Source: Streptomyces sp. NBC_00285 (GTDB lineage Bacteria > Actinomycetota > Actinomycetes > Streptomycetales > Streptomycetaceae). Taken from it: a stretch of DNA of 64,000 nucleotides. Both the position numbers and the translations under genes were made by a program. Shown here one piece after another: positions 16,718 to 24,902 of the stretch (the stretch's first letter is position 1; each line of letters starts with the position of its first letter). A model generated the notes under the pieces. That model was not told the DNA's origin. It worked only from the letters and a program-made list of their open reading frames with translations, and made no database searches. Where the stretch lies: the NCBI RefSeq assembly GCF_036174265.1, contig NZ_CP108055.1, positions 5,828,001 through 5,892,000 on the forward strand. The letters run 5' to 3'.

Positions 16718-18370
16718 TCAAGCGGTCCCGGCGGCGGCTCCTCGGGCTCCCACACCTGCGGCGGCGGCACCGGCATCGCCCGTACGCCTGCCGGCCCGCC
16801 ATTCCAACGCCTGGGGTTCCTCGGTGAACTCGATCAGGTGCTGCCCGGCGAACCGTTGCAGCGCGTTGCGCACTTCCGCCGGGGTGACATAGAAGAACTC
16901 CTTACGACTGTTGACCTGGTTGACCCGCTGCGAGGCGAACTGCCGGTGGAGTTCAGTCTCCAGACCGACCGCGTCCTTGCTGAAGATCAGCGCGTGCACG
17001 TCGAAGCGGAAGGGCACGGCCGCGCCGCTCAACTCGTAGACACGCTCCAGAGGTTCGAGTCGACGTGTCATGCCGATCTTCACCATCCGATCTCCGAAGG
17101 CCCCGATGTTCGAGATGACGTACACATAGCCGGCGCGGACGTTCGCCGCGCGGGACTCGACGTCCTGCAGAGCGCTTTCGACCTCGGCCAGTTTGGCCTG
17201 CATCTCCGCCACAGCCGCCTCGTCACCGCGCTCGCGCAGGCGTTCGAGTGCTACCTGATAGTGGCTGAGTTCCTTGTTCAGCTTCTCCCGTTGCCGGTCG
17301 AGTTCCCGCTGGACCGCTGCTTCCTCGCGCTCCCGGGCGCGCACCTCGCGCTGAACCTCCTTCTCCTCTTCCTTCTTTTGCAGGAAGTCGGCGGTGAGCT
17401 CCAACTCCCCTACGCGCGCGTTGTGGTACTCGTCGGTGATCCTGATGTGCATGGTGGCGCCCAGCCTGGCGATCGTCTCGCGGCTCTTGAAGAGCCGGTC
17501 CACGAGGGAACTCAGTCGGTGTGGTCGCATCGACCGCACGGCGTAGTCGGCTTCGGCGTTGTAGGCGCGCAGCATGAGTTTGGAGAAGTCGCGGACCATC
17601 TTCTGGCCCTCGCGCTTGGAGCCGTTGACCGTCCAGTCCGTGGCCGCCTGTGCGGCGCGGCCCGCACGAGCGAGTGTCTTGATCTCGTTCTGCAGTGTGT
17701 CGAGCCGACTGCGGTAGGCGATCGCGTCGTGCAGCGTGTGCCGGTAGGCATAGATCCCGGCTTCCTGCAGCATGGCGATCTCGTCGGCGTTGACGATTTG
17801 GCCCTGCAGTTCGGCGAGTCGCCGCTCGGCGTCGACGATGTCCTTGCGGTGACGGTCAACCTCCTTGCGTACCCGCTCTGTCTCTTTCGCAGTCCGGCGC
17901 ACGTCCGCCAGGATCTCTTTCGCCGTCTCGCGCGCGTCCTTGAGGATCCCCTCGGCCTCCTCGACGGCCTGGGCCGACGCCGTCTCGCGCAGCGCGACAG
18001 CCTCTACCTCGACCTGTCGTACGAGGACCGCGACCCGCGCGGCGTCCAGCCCCTGTGTCCTGGTGATCCATGCCCGCAGCTCGTCGGCCTCGGACACGGC
18101 ATCCGCACGACGGCGCCCGAACAGCCCGCCCTTCCGCGGCGACGTCACCGCCGCCGTACTGTCGGGAGCGGCGGCGTCCGGCATCTCGGAGGCTCCTGGG
18201 GCAGGATCGACAACAATGGTGGCGCCCACGGCCCCGGACTCCGGCACCCACAACTGCCACCCCGCCGGCAGCGGGGGCCACGAGGGGTCGGGCCGCCAGT
18301 CCGGCGGCGGCATCCATCCTTCAGGTGGCACAGGCCAACCCGGCGGTGGATTGAAACGGTAAGCGCTCAT
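16718..18370 (-). CDS. DUF4041 and GIY-YIG (T5orf172/MUG113) domain protein
   Basis: A 550-residue soluble protein. Residues 1-45 are proline/tryptophan-rich (GWPVPPEGWMPPPDWRPDP). Residues about 90-420 are largely charged coiled coil around a DUF4041 core (AIAYRSRLDTLQNEIKTLAR, then KREGQKMVRDFSKLMLRAYN). Residues about 425-520 form the GIY-YIG-like nuclease fold: YVYVISNIGAFGDRMVKIGMT, and later ETELHRQFASQRVNQVNSRKEFF. This domain pair is common in phage- and plasmid-linked proteins of unclear function. It lies directly upstream of the PT-type HNH endonuclease on the same strand, which suggests a two-gene defence unit. That link is inferred from position only. Confidence 0.82.
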   Translation of the reverse strand: MSAYRFNPPPGWPVPPEGWMPPPDWRPDPSWPPLPAGWQLWVPESGAVGATIVVDPAPGASEMPDAAAPDSTAAVTSPRKGGLFGRRRADAVSEADELRAWITRTQGLDAARVAVLVRQVEVEAVALRETASAQAVEEAEGILKDARETAKEILADVRRTAKETERVRKEVDRHRKDIVDAERRLAELQGQIVNADEIAMLQEAGIYAYRHTLHDAIAYRSRLDTLQNEIKTLARAGRAAQAATDWTVNGSKREGQKMVRDFSKLMLRAYNAEADYAVRSMRPHRLSSLVDRLFKSRETIARLGATMHIRITDEYHNARVGELELTADFLQKKEEEKEVQREVRAREREEAAVQRELDRQREKLNKELSHYQVALERLRERGDEAAVAEMQAKLAEVESALQDVESRAANVRAGYVYVISNIGAFGDRMVKIGMTRRLEPLERVYELSGAAVPFRFDVHALIFSKDAVGLETELHRQFASQRVNQVNSRKEFFYVTPAEVRNALQRFAGQHLIEFTEEPQALEWRAGRRTGDAGAAAAGVGARGAAAGTA

Positions 18371-18634
18371 GCCGCACCCCTTCGTCCCTGAGGCTCACCA
18401 GCCCGCAGGCACCGGACAATCTCGGTAGACATCGAGTGACATTTTCTCGGTGATCAGCCTTCCGATCACCCGCGCATTCCAATTCATGACTTCCTTGTGA
18501 CCGAGCGTCAGGACTCCTCTCGTGTCCGCAGCCAGAGGCGTGCGTCATCCGCGGGGCATACTCGTCGCTTGTCGCACGCGGAGCACCACTCACCGGACGC
18601 CGGGGCGGTGGGATGGGATCCCGCGACTTCTTCG
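18371..18634. other. Intergenic region, no gene seen
   Basis: This is lower in G+C than its flanks and holds no convincing reading frame. A small inverted repeat (GACTTC ... GAAGTC) lies near 18623-18647. The promoter of the DUF4041-HNH unit should be in its left part. Confidence 0.4.
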
Positions 18635-18973
18635 TCACCGATGAAGTCGTGACGAGTCCGACACCTGCCGGGCCGATCCGGCGTTCCGCGGGTCAGGTTC
18701 TTGGTGTCGAGGGGTCTCGCAAGGCGTTGGGAGAGCCTGGGAAGCGGGATCGGCTTCCCAATGGCTCCGGAGTCGTACGGCGAGGATCTCGGAGTCCCCG
18801 GCTACGACCGTGACTTCGAAGCCATCGTCCGCGCCTCCGGACGACCGGTCCGAAAGATCGACCTCAAGCAGCCGGTCAGCTCCCCGTTCCATCGCCACCG
18901 CAGACACCCCGACCTCTGCCGCACCTTCCAGGTTTTCCCGCAAGATCACGTAATTGAGGGGCCGGAGACCCAC
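18635..18973 (-). CDS. Hypothetical protein, possibly truncated
   Basis: A possible gene of 112 codons. The first 75 codons have good third-position G/C bias and a folded-protein pattern (NYVILRENLEGAAEVGVSAV, later DDGFEVTVVAGDSEILAVRL). The last 35 lose it, as if the true 3' end had been replaced. I do not recognise a family. It lies in accessory DNA next to the defence-like pair. Confidence 0.38.
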   Translation of the reverse strand: MGLRPLNYVILRENLEGAAEVGVSAVAMERGADRLLEVDLSDRSSGGADDGFEVTVVAGDSEILAVRLRSHWEADPASQALPTPCETPRHQEPDPRNAGSARQVSDSSRLHR

Positions 18974-19384
18974 CGAAAGGGCGCGAGGTCATCTCCGCAT
19001 CCCAGGACGGCGTCTCAGGCAGTGCCTGTTTGTGCAGCTCAGGGTGGGTGAGACGGTTGCGTCGTTGCGGGTTCGGCGGTGGTGGTTGCGGTGGGTCCCC
19101 GGCGTCTCCGAAGCTGTGGATGTCGCACCGGCCGGGGTGGCTTGAGGGCCTCGGTAGCAGCCAGGTGACGACTCCCGCCCTGTGCCTGCGTACCTGGCAT
19201 CCGTGTGCCCCTCTGTCCTCCGACGGGTGGTGGCGTCCTGCGCTGCCCGACGCCCCACGACCTTGAGGGTGGGGACATCCGGCCGACTCCCGCCCGACCG
19301 GGCGGTCAGGCCGTCATGTCCTCCGATCGGACGCGGACCGGGAGCGACTCCCTATCGACCACCGACCAAGAAGGAAGACACGAC
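18974..19384. other. Intergenic accessory DNA
   Basis: No reading frame with clear coding character is visible. It contains the promoter region and a Shine-Dalgarno-like GAAGGAAG (about 19369-19376) for the secreted protein that starts at 19385. Confidence 0.4.
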
Positions 19385-20304
19385 ATGAGCAGGAACATCC
19401 ACACACGTCGCATCCCGGGCCGCCGTGCGGCCTTCGCCGCCGGTCTCGTCCTGGCCGTCGGACTCGGCGTGTCGACGCAGACGGCGGCACAGGCCACCGC
19501 CCCCGCTCCCACCAAGGCATCCGTGAGGGCGTCCGCCGCGTCGCCGTCGGTCAGTGGCTTCAACGGTGACGTGGTGACCCAGATCGCCGACTTCTACGGC
19601 GCCTACATCGACGCGAAGGACGACGCTACGGGCCCGGACACTGCACTGGTCAAGCGCTGCGCACGCACTACCTGACGCCCGCCTTCGCCAAGAAGCTGCA
19701 GGCCTGGGAGAAGAAGAACAAGGTGGACGGTGTTCTGCGCGCCCAGAACATCCCGGTGCAGTGGACGGTGAGCGAGGTCGGCGACAGCCTCGAGGTCGTC
19801 GTCACCCTGACCTTCGGCGGCGGGGAGTCGCCCACGACGACGACCAGGTTCATCGTGAAGCAGGAGCCGACCGGCCAGATCACCGACATCCGCACCACGA
19901 GCATCGCCTCTGTGAAGGCGTCCGCCGCGGACCGGTCGGTCAGTGGCAGCACCGGTGACTCGGTGACCCGGGTTGCCGACTTCTTCGGCGCGTACGTCGA
20001 CGCCAAGGACGCCCCCGTGGGCCCGGACACTGCACTGGTCAAGGCGCTGCGCACGCACTACCTGACGCCCGCCTTCGCCAAGAAGCTGCAGGCCTGGGAG
20101 AAGAAGAACAAGGTGGACGGCGTCCTGCGTGCCCAGAACGCTCCGGTGGACTGGACGGTGAGCGAGGGTGCCAACAGCGGCGAGATCGCCGTCACCCACT
20201 CCTTCGGCGGCGGGGAGTCGCCGACGGTGAGGACCGACCTCGTCGTGAAACTTGAGCCGGTGTTCGGCGACGTCACCGACATCCGCACAACGAGCGCCCG
20301 CTGA
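19385..20304 (+). pseudogene. Secreted two-repeat protein, frameshifted in repeat 1
   Basis: A signal peptide (RRAAFAAGLVLAVGLGVSTQ then AQA) leads into a domain that occurs twice in tandem. Each copy reads IADFYGAYIDAKD ... LTPAFAKKLQAWEKKNKVDG ... WTVSE ... FGGGESPT. The frame breaks near 19654: repeat 1 has CAAGCGCTG where repeat 2 has CAAGGCGCTG, so one G is missing. As read, translation stops at 19675 and 90 residues of precursor remain. With the G restored the product would be about 306 residues. The fold resembles DUF3828/NTF2-like secreted domains, but that is tentative. The break is a true mutation, a sequencing error or a slip site; the sequence alone cannot say which. Confidence 0.72.
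19517..20295 (+). repeat. Tandem domain duplication (2 x about 390 bp)
   Basis: Copy 1 is 19517-19905 and copy 2 is 19906-20295. The offset between copies is 389 before the missing base, 390 after it, and 393 near the ends, where copy 2 has one extra codon. Long stretches such as CACTGCACTGGTCAAG and CTGACGCCCGCCTTCGCC are identical, so the duplication is fairly young. Confidence 0.85.
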
Positions 20305-20534
20305 CGACACAGCAGCTCCGCCTGGGGTCCGCTTCCGGCTTCGGCCGGGGGTGGCACCGGTAGCGCTGATGGCGCACACGGGCGGGCCCTGCTCCGCGGT
20401 GCACCGAGACGACGCGGCCCGGACCCATGCTTGTGCTCCCCGGACAGATACGTCGTGAGGTTGTCGGCGGGGCCGGACATGCTCCAGCTCCCGCCGGCCG
20501 TACTGCCGGGCGGGCCACGTGACCTGTCACTTCG

Positions 20535-21785
20535 TCAGTCGCCGGTTGCCGCCATGTTGGCGGCGGGGATCGGGACCCAGCGACCGGGGTGGTGATAGAT
20601 GCGGTCGTACCGGTAGCCCAATAGTCCTTTGGTGCTGGTGGTACGGAAGGGACGGCCGTGGTCGTCGATACGGGCCGTGCCGGTACGGCCTTGGGAGGAC
20701 CAGTCGAGGTCGAGGTACCAGTCGCAGGTGCAGGACTCGTTGAGCGAGGAGACCACCAGGACTTCGGGTTCCTGCAGGGACACCCGGTAGGGGAAGTCGA
20801 TCGCGGGGATCGGCGTGCCCGCCGCGTTGTCGCCAGGCATCGAACGGACCAGGGGCAGGTGCGCGTCGAGGTTCACGGAGAAGAAGCGGGGGGTGATGCC
20901 GGCGCCGCAGCCGTCGCTCAAGGAGTAGAGGATGCCCCGGCCGACGGCGGGGGCGACGCGGTTGACCACGCGCACGTGGAGGGCCTCCAGGACGACGGCG
21001 GCGGAGCCGCGTCCCTGCACCGTGATCTGCACGCCGGTGGAGCCCCCGTGCACCGCACGCTGGGAGTCGACCCACGCCGCGATGTCTTCCGGGTGTGGTG
21101 GCGGCGGGACCTGCCGCGGCGGCTTGGCGACGACGTAGGCCTCGCCGCAACCACTGAGTCCGAGCGTGTGGGAGTTGGCGGTCCAGGTGAGAGGAGCCAC
21201 CTGTGGGGCCGTGCCGGCGTTCGCCCGGTTCTTCTGGGAGCTGTGGCCGCTTTGTGCGGCCGGGGTGGAGCGTTCCGGTGTGATGCGGGTGGGGGCCGAC
21301 GACGCACCGCCGACAGAAAAGGGCCCGGCAACGGAAGCGGCGAGACCGACGAGCGCGACGGCAAGCGAGACCGCCAGCGCCGGCGTTCGCACGGGCCACC
21401 GTCGGAGGCGGCCGGCGCGGGGCCGCGGGTCGGCGGGTGGGGCAGGCTCCGGCGTCTCAGCCGCAGGGCTGCTGTGGTTCGCGGATGCGGATGCGGCCGA
21501 TGCCCGTCGGCCATCGGACGGGCGTGGTCGTTGCCGTGCCGCGACAGCCACGATCCAGCGGCGGTGCAACTCCGTTCGCTCTTCGGGGGAGGCGCCGCAG
21601 AGTGCGGCGAACCGCTCGACTCCGGCGAAGTCCTGCGGGACTGCTTCTCCGGAGCAGTAGCGGTGCAGGGTGGAGGCGTGCACGTCCAGTCGGCGGGCCA
21701 GTGCCGCGTAACTGCGGTCGGTGCGCTCCTTCAGACACGTCAGCAGTGACGCGAACTCCGCTACGTCATCGTGGATCGAATCCAT
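20535..21785 (-). CDS. Membrane-anchored HTH protein
   Basis: A 416-residue protein. An XRE-like HTH sits at residues 8-60 (SYAALARRLDVHASTLHRYC, then GEAVPQDFAGVERFAALCG). A Pro/Ala-rich linker is followed by one membrane helix at about 130-152 (LAVSLAVALVGLAASVAGPF). The C-terminal domain at about 195-416 is presumably extracellular, with cysteines in GLSGCGEAYVV, SLSDGCGAG and ESCTCDWYLDLDW that may form disulfides. This arrangement is common in Streptomyces, where the function is unknown; it could sense an outside signal and act on DNA. The start at ATG 21785 is chosen because the frame upstream runs into the tRNA region and loses coding character. Confidence 0.78.
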   Translation of the reverse strand: MDSIHDDVAEFASLLTCLKERTDRSYAALARRLDVHASTLHRYCSGEAVPQDFAGVERFAALCGASPEERTELHRRWIVAVAARQRPRPSDGRRASAASASANHSSPAAETPEPAPPADPRPRAGRLRRWPVRTPALAVSLAVALVGLAASVAGPFSVGGASSAPTRITPERSTPAAQSGHSSQKNRANAGTAPQVAPLTWTANSHTLGLSGCGEAYVVAKPPRQVPPPPHPEDIAAWVDSQRAVHGGSTGVQITVQGRGSAAVVLEALHVRVVNRVAPAVGRGILYSLSDGCGAGITPRFFSVNLDAHLPLVRSMPGDNAAGTPIPAIDFPYRVSLQEPEVLVVSSLNESCTCDWYLDLDWSSQGRTGTARIDDHGRPFRTTSTKGLLGYRYDRIYHHPGRWVPIPAANMAATGD

Positions 21786-22061
21786 GTGGTCCGTACTCGT
21801 ATCCGCTTGTCGGCCCCTGCAGGCCTGTCCCGATGGGGACGGCATCCCAGGCGCTCCCCCGGTATCTGCACGCCAATACGCCGAGGATGGTTCCAGCGAC
21901 CAACTGCACAGCGCTGAAGTTTCCCGGGAACGGTGGACATCCCACGCCTTCTCGGCCCGCAACGAACGCAGCCCAGCACAGCCTGGCGGCCGGGCCAATC
22001 CTCTACGGTCTGCGTCAGCGGCCACCGGCGAACCTCCGCTGGGCACAGCGAGAACATTCAG
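21786..22061. other. Promoter region of the HTH gene
   Basis: No gene is visible here. The G+C content is lower than in neighbouring coding DNA. It should hold the promoter of the HTH membrane-protein gene. Confidence 0.4.
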
Positions 22062-22108
22062 CAATACCAGAGGGCCCTCACCGACTCGGTGAGGGCCCTC
22101 TGGTGTTG
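22062..22108. terminator. Long hairpin behind tRNA-Pro
   Basis: An 18-bp perfect stem (22066-22083 with 22087-22104, core CCAGAGGGCCCTCACC) closes a 3-base loop and can extend by four more pairs at the base. It lies just beyond the 3' end of the tRNA and ends in TTGT on both sides, so it is a strong terminator. Confidence 0.8.
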
Positions 22109-22114
22109 TAACTG

Positions 22115-22190
<76 letters not shown>

Positions 22191-22228
22191 TGTCGCTGCT
22201 GCTGCTAGCCGCGGCGACGTCGTTTACT

Positions 22229-23014
22229 TTAGCCCACCGGTGGCTGGAGACGAAATCCGGTTTTGGGGCGGTGGCGGATGGGGTTCGGGCGGGCGTGGTC
22301 GAGGGCGACCAGCACAATCGCGAGGGCGTAGAAGGCGAGGCCGAGGAGGAGGGCGTTGCCGAGGACGCTCTTGTAGCCGTGGAGGTCGACGTCCAGGAAG
22401 GGGTAGAGGTAGCGGCCGCCGGTACCCGGAGGGATCAGTTCCCCTCGGGTGAAGGAGAACGCCAGGTACGCCAGCGGGTACACCAGCCAGGTTGCCGCCC
22501 GGCGCAAGTGCAGGCGGCCGGGGGGCGTGAGGAGCAGCCAGTCCAGGACCGCCGCCGCCGGGATCACCGTATGCAGGAGATGGGCGGTCACCGCGTGCCA
22601 GCCCGTCGGGGCCGCCGCGGATCCGGTCAGGGAGAACGGGCTCGACGCGTTCGCCAGGAGCAGGTGGTACACCAGGGCGGTGATCGTGGCGTAGAGGAGT
22701 GTCGCGCCTGTCAAGGCCGATGGCAGGGGGTGGCGGGCGGTCCAGGCTCTGCGGGCCGAGAGCAGGAGCACCGCGGCCAGGAGGATCGCGCTCTGGACGG
22801 AGAAGTAGCTCAGAGCGCGGACCGGGCTGGTCTGCAGCACTTCGGCGGTCACGGTTGCCGCGGCCGCCATGGCCACCAGTACGCGGTAGGCGGCGGCCAC
22901 GGGATGCCGTACGGGAGCCACCACCGCCGTGGCGGGGACGGGGCAGGGCAGGAATGTGGGCATGCCCGGCACTGCGGGGAGGTCCGGGATGTCCCTGGGT
23001 ATCGGCGCGGTCAT
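22229..23014 (-). CDS. Pr6Pr family membrane protein
   Basis: A 261-residue protein with a proline-rich 35-residue N-terminus and six or seven predicted helices (for example VLVAMAAAATVTAEVL, SAILLAAVLLLSARRA, SVLGNALLLGLAFYALAIVL). The conserved segments HLLHTVIPAAAVLDWLL, with its histidine, and YPLAYLAFSFTRG are typical of the Pr6Pr (FAR-17a/AIG1-like) family. Related eukaryotic AIG1/ADTRP proteins are membrane threonine hydrolases of fatty esters, but the bacterial function is not known. It is transcribed away from the metallophosphoesterase. Confidence 0.78.
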   Translation of the reverse strand: MTAPIPRDIPDLPAVPGMPTFLPCPVPATAVVAPVRHPVAAAYRVLVAMAAAATVTAEVLQTSPVRALSYFSVQSAILLAAVLLLSARRAWTARHPLPSALTGATLLYATITALVYHLLLANASSPFSLTGSAAAPTGWHAVTAHLLHTVIPAAAVLDWLLLTPPGRLHLRRAATWLVYPLAYLAFSFTRGELIPPGTGGRYLYPFLDVDLHGYKSVLGNALLLGLAFYALAIVLVALDHARPNPIRHRPKTGFRLQPPVG

Positions 23015-23214
23015 GCCCTCACGCTAGGCAGGACTGACAAAAGGGGCAATACGGGCGGACTGTGCGGGTTAATCCCCACCCCGCCCCACCCCACCCCACA
23101 CCACTCCACGCCGCACCTACCGGAGCGGAGACGCCGAGCGCGCAGAAGGCCAGAAGGCCCGCAAGGCACGGAGGCGCCGGCCCAAGACCGGCCCACGCCC
23201 GCCCCACGACCCCC

Positions 23215-24144
23215 CTACACCGCCCGCTCCACCAGCGTCAGCAACGTCACCTCCGGCGGGCACGCGAACCTCACCGGTGTGTAGCGGCTCGCGCCGCAGC
23301 CCGCCGACACGTGCAGATACGACGTCCTGCCCTCCGCCGTGTGGCTGGACAGGCCCTTCACCCGGTCGGTGTCCAGATCACAGTTCGTCACGAACGCGCC
23401 GTAGAAGGGGAGGCAGATCTGGCCGCCGTGGGTGTGGCCGGCCAGGATCAGCGGGTAGTCGTCCGCGGTGAAGGCGTCCAGGGCGCGGAGGTACGGGGCG
23501 TGCACCACGCCCATCGAGAAGTCCGCGGCGCCGGACGGGCCGCCGGCCACCTCCGTGTACCGGTCCCTCTTGATGTGCGGGTCGTCCAGGCCGGTCAGCT
23601 CCACCGACACGCCCTCGATCTTCAGCATGCCCCGCGTGTTCGTGAGGTTCTGCCAGCCCGCCGCGCCGAAACCGTCCCGCAGGTCTTCCCACGGGTTGTG
23701 GACGACGTCCACGGCGGGCGCGTTGCCGTTCAGGCCGTGCCGGCCCTGGGCCTTCTCGTACAGGTAGCGGGCGGGGTTACGGAGCGAGGGGCCGAAGTAG
23801 TCGTTGGAGCCGAAGACGTAAGCGCCCGGGAACTCCATCAGCGGGCCGAGCGCGTCCAGTACCTCTGGCACGCCCTGCGGGTCCGAGAGGTTGTCACCCG
23901 TGTTGATCACGAAGTCCGGGCGCAGGCCCGCCAGCGAGCGCAGCCAGCGCTGCTTCTTGCGCTGGCCGCCGACCATGTGGATGTCGGAGACCTGGAGCAC
24001 CCGAAGCGGGCGCATGCCGGCCGGCAGGACGGGGACCGTCACCCGTCGCAGGCGGAAGGAGCGGGTCTCGAAACCCGCGGAGTAAAGCAGACCGGCGGCG
24101 CCAACCGCCGCGATTCCCAGGGGAACTCCGTATCGCGCGCGCAT
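23215..24144 (-). CDS. Metallophosphoesterase
   Basis: A 309-residue calcineurin-like phosphoesterase with an N-terminal membrane anchor (IAAVGAAGLLYSAGF). The metal motifs appear in order: QVSDIHMVGG (D-x-H, about residues 51-60), INTGDNLSD (GDN), FGSNDYFG (GNHD-type, here SND), and LAGHTHGGQICLP (GHTHGG, near 228-240). The family (YaeI/YkuE-like) hydrolyses phosphodiesters such as lipid A precursors or lipids at the membrane. The GNHD motif shows Ser for Gly and Tyr in place of the histidine, a change also seen in related actinobacterial members. It is divergent from the YqeY-like gene. Confidence 0.88.
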   Translation of the reverse strand: MRARYGVPLGIAAVGAAGLLYSAGFETRSFRLRRVTVPVLPAGMRPLRVLQVSDIHMVGGQRKKQRWLRSLAGLRPDFVINTGDNLSDPQGVPEVLDALGPLMEFPGAYVFGSNDYFGPSLRNPARYLYEKAQGRHGLNGNAPAVDVVHNPWEDLRDGFGAAGWQNLTNTRGMLKIEGVSVELTGLDDPHIKRDRYTEVAGGPSGAADFSMGVVHAPYLRALDAFTADDYPLILAGHTHGGQICLPFYGAFVTNCDLDTDRVKGLSSHTAEGRTSYLHVSAGCGASRYTPVRFACPPEVTLLTLVERAV

Positions 24145-24257
24145 ACGTCCATCGTGTCAGACCCGGCGGACACCGACTCCCGGCGGTCGCCGAGGACGCC
24201 ACCGCTCTCGCGAAATGCGCGGGCGCCGACCGTCGTACACCTGCGACAATCAAACCC

Positions 24258-24722
24258 ATGACCACGCTCAAGTCGAAGCTGCAGGAAGACCTCACCGCCG
24301 CCGTCAGGGAGCGCGACGAGCTCCGCTCCTCGACGCTGCGGCTGACGCTCACCGCGATCACCAAGGAGGAGGTCGCGGGCAAGGTGAAGCGCGTGCTCTC
24401 CGACGACGAGGTCCTGAAAGTGATCACCAAGGAGGCGAAGAAGCGCCGCGAGGCCGCGGACGCCTTCGCGCAGGGTGGTCGTCCCGAGTCCGCCGAGCGG
24501 GAGAAGGCGGAGGGCGAGGTGCTCGCCGGGTACCTGCCCAAGCAGCTCGGCGACGACGAGCTGAACGACATCGTCGTCCAGGCCGTCGAGGAGGCGAAGG
24601 CGGCCGGCGCCGAGGGGCCGCGGGCCATGGGCGCTGTCATGAAGATCGTGAACCCGAAGGTGGCTGGCCTGGCGGAGGGCGGCCGGGTCGCCGCGGTGGT
24701 GAAGAAGCTCCTGGCCGACTGA
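24258..24722 (+). CDS. GatB/YqeY domain-containing protein
   Basis: A 154-residue soluble all-helical protein that covers the whole YqeY family. It has MTTLKSKLQEDLTAAVRERD at the N-terminus, VITKEAKKRREAADAFAQGG in the middle, GYLPKQLGDDEL, and a C-terminal GRVAAVVKKLLAD. It resembles the tail domain of GatB, which binds tRNA in the amidotransferase complex, but free-standing YqeY proteins have no firm role. It is a single-gene unit followed by a strong terminator. Confidence 0.92.
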   Translation: MTTLKSKLQEDLTAAVRERDELRSSTLRLTLTAITKEEVAGKVKRVLSDDEVLKVITKEAKKRREAADAFAQGGRPESAEREKAEGEVLAGYLPKQLGDDELNDIVVQAVEEAKAAGAEGPRAMGAVMKIVNPKVAGLAEGGRVAAVVKKLLAD

Positions 24723-24825
24723 CGCCGACGCCAACGCCAACGCCAAAACCGAAGCTGGCAGGTAGCAGGCAGCACGTACGTGCCGGGCAACAGCCATGAC
24801 GCCGCCGTAACACCGCCTCGCACCA

Positions 24826-24859
24826 GAGCCCCGCCCCGCATCTCTGCGGGGCGGGGCTC
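24826..24859. terminator. Perfect 15-bp hairpin between convergent genes
   Basis: GAGCCCCGCCCCGCA at 24826-24840 pairs with 24845-24859 around a TCTC loop. It serves the YqeY-like gene (+) and the penicillin-binding protein gene (-). Confidence 0.85.
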
Positions 24860-24902
24860 CGACGTGTCTACGGCGTCCGGGCGGCCGACGTGTCAGCCGG
24901 TG

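Noticed and set aside
23050-23110. C-rich run with repeated CCCCAC units
   Set aside because: Low-complexity intergenic DNA; no stem-loop partner and no link to 6C RNA.
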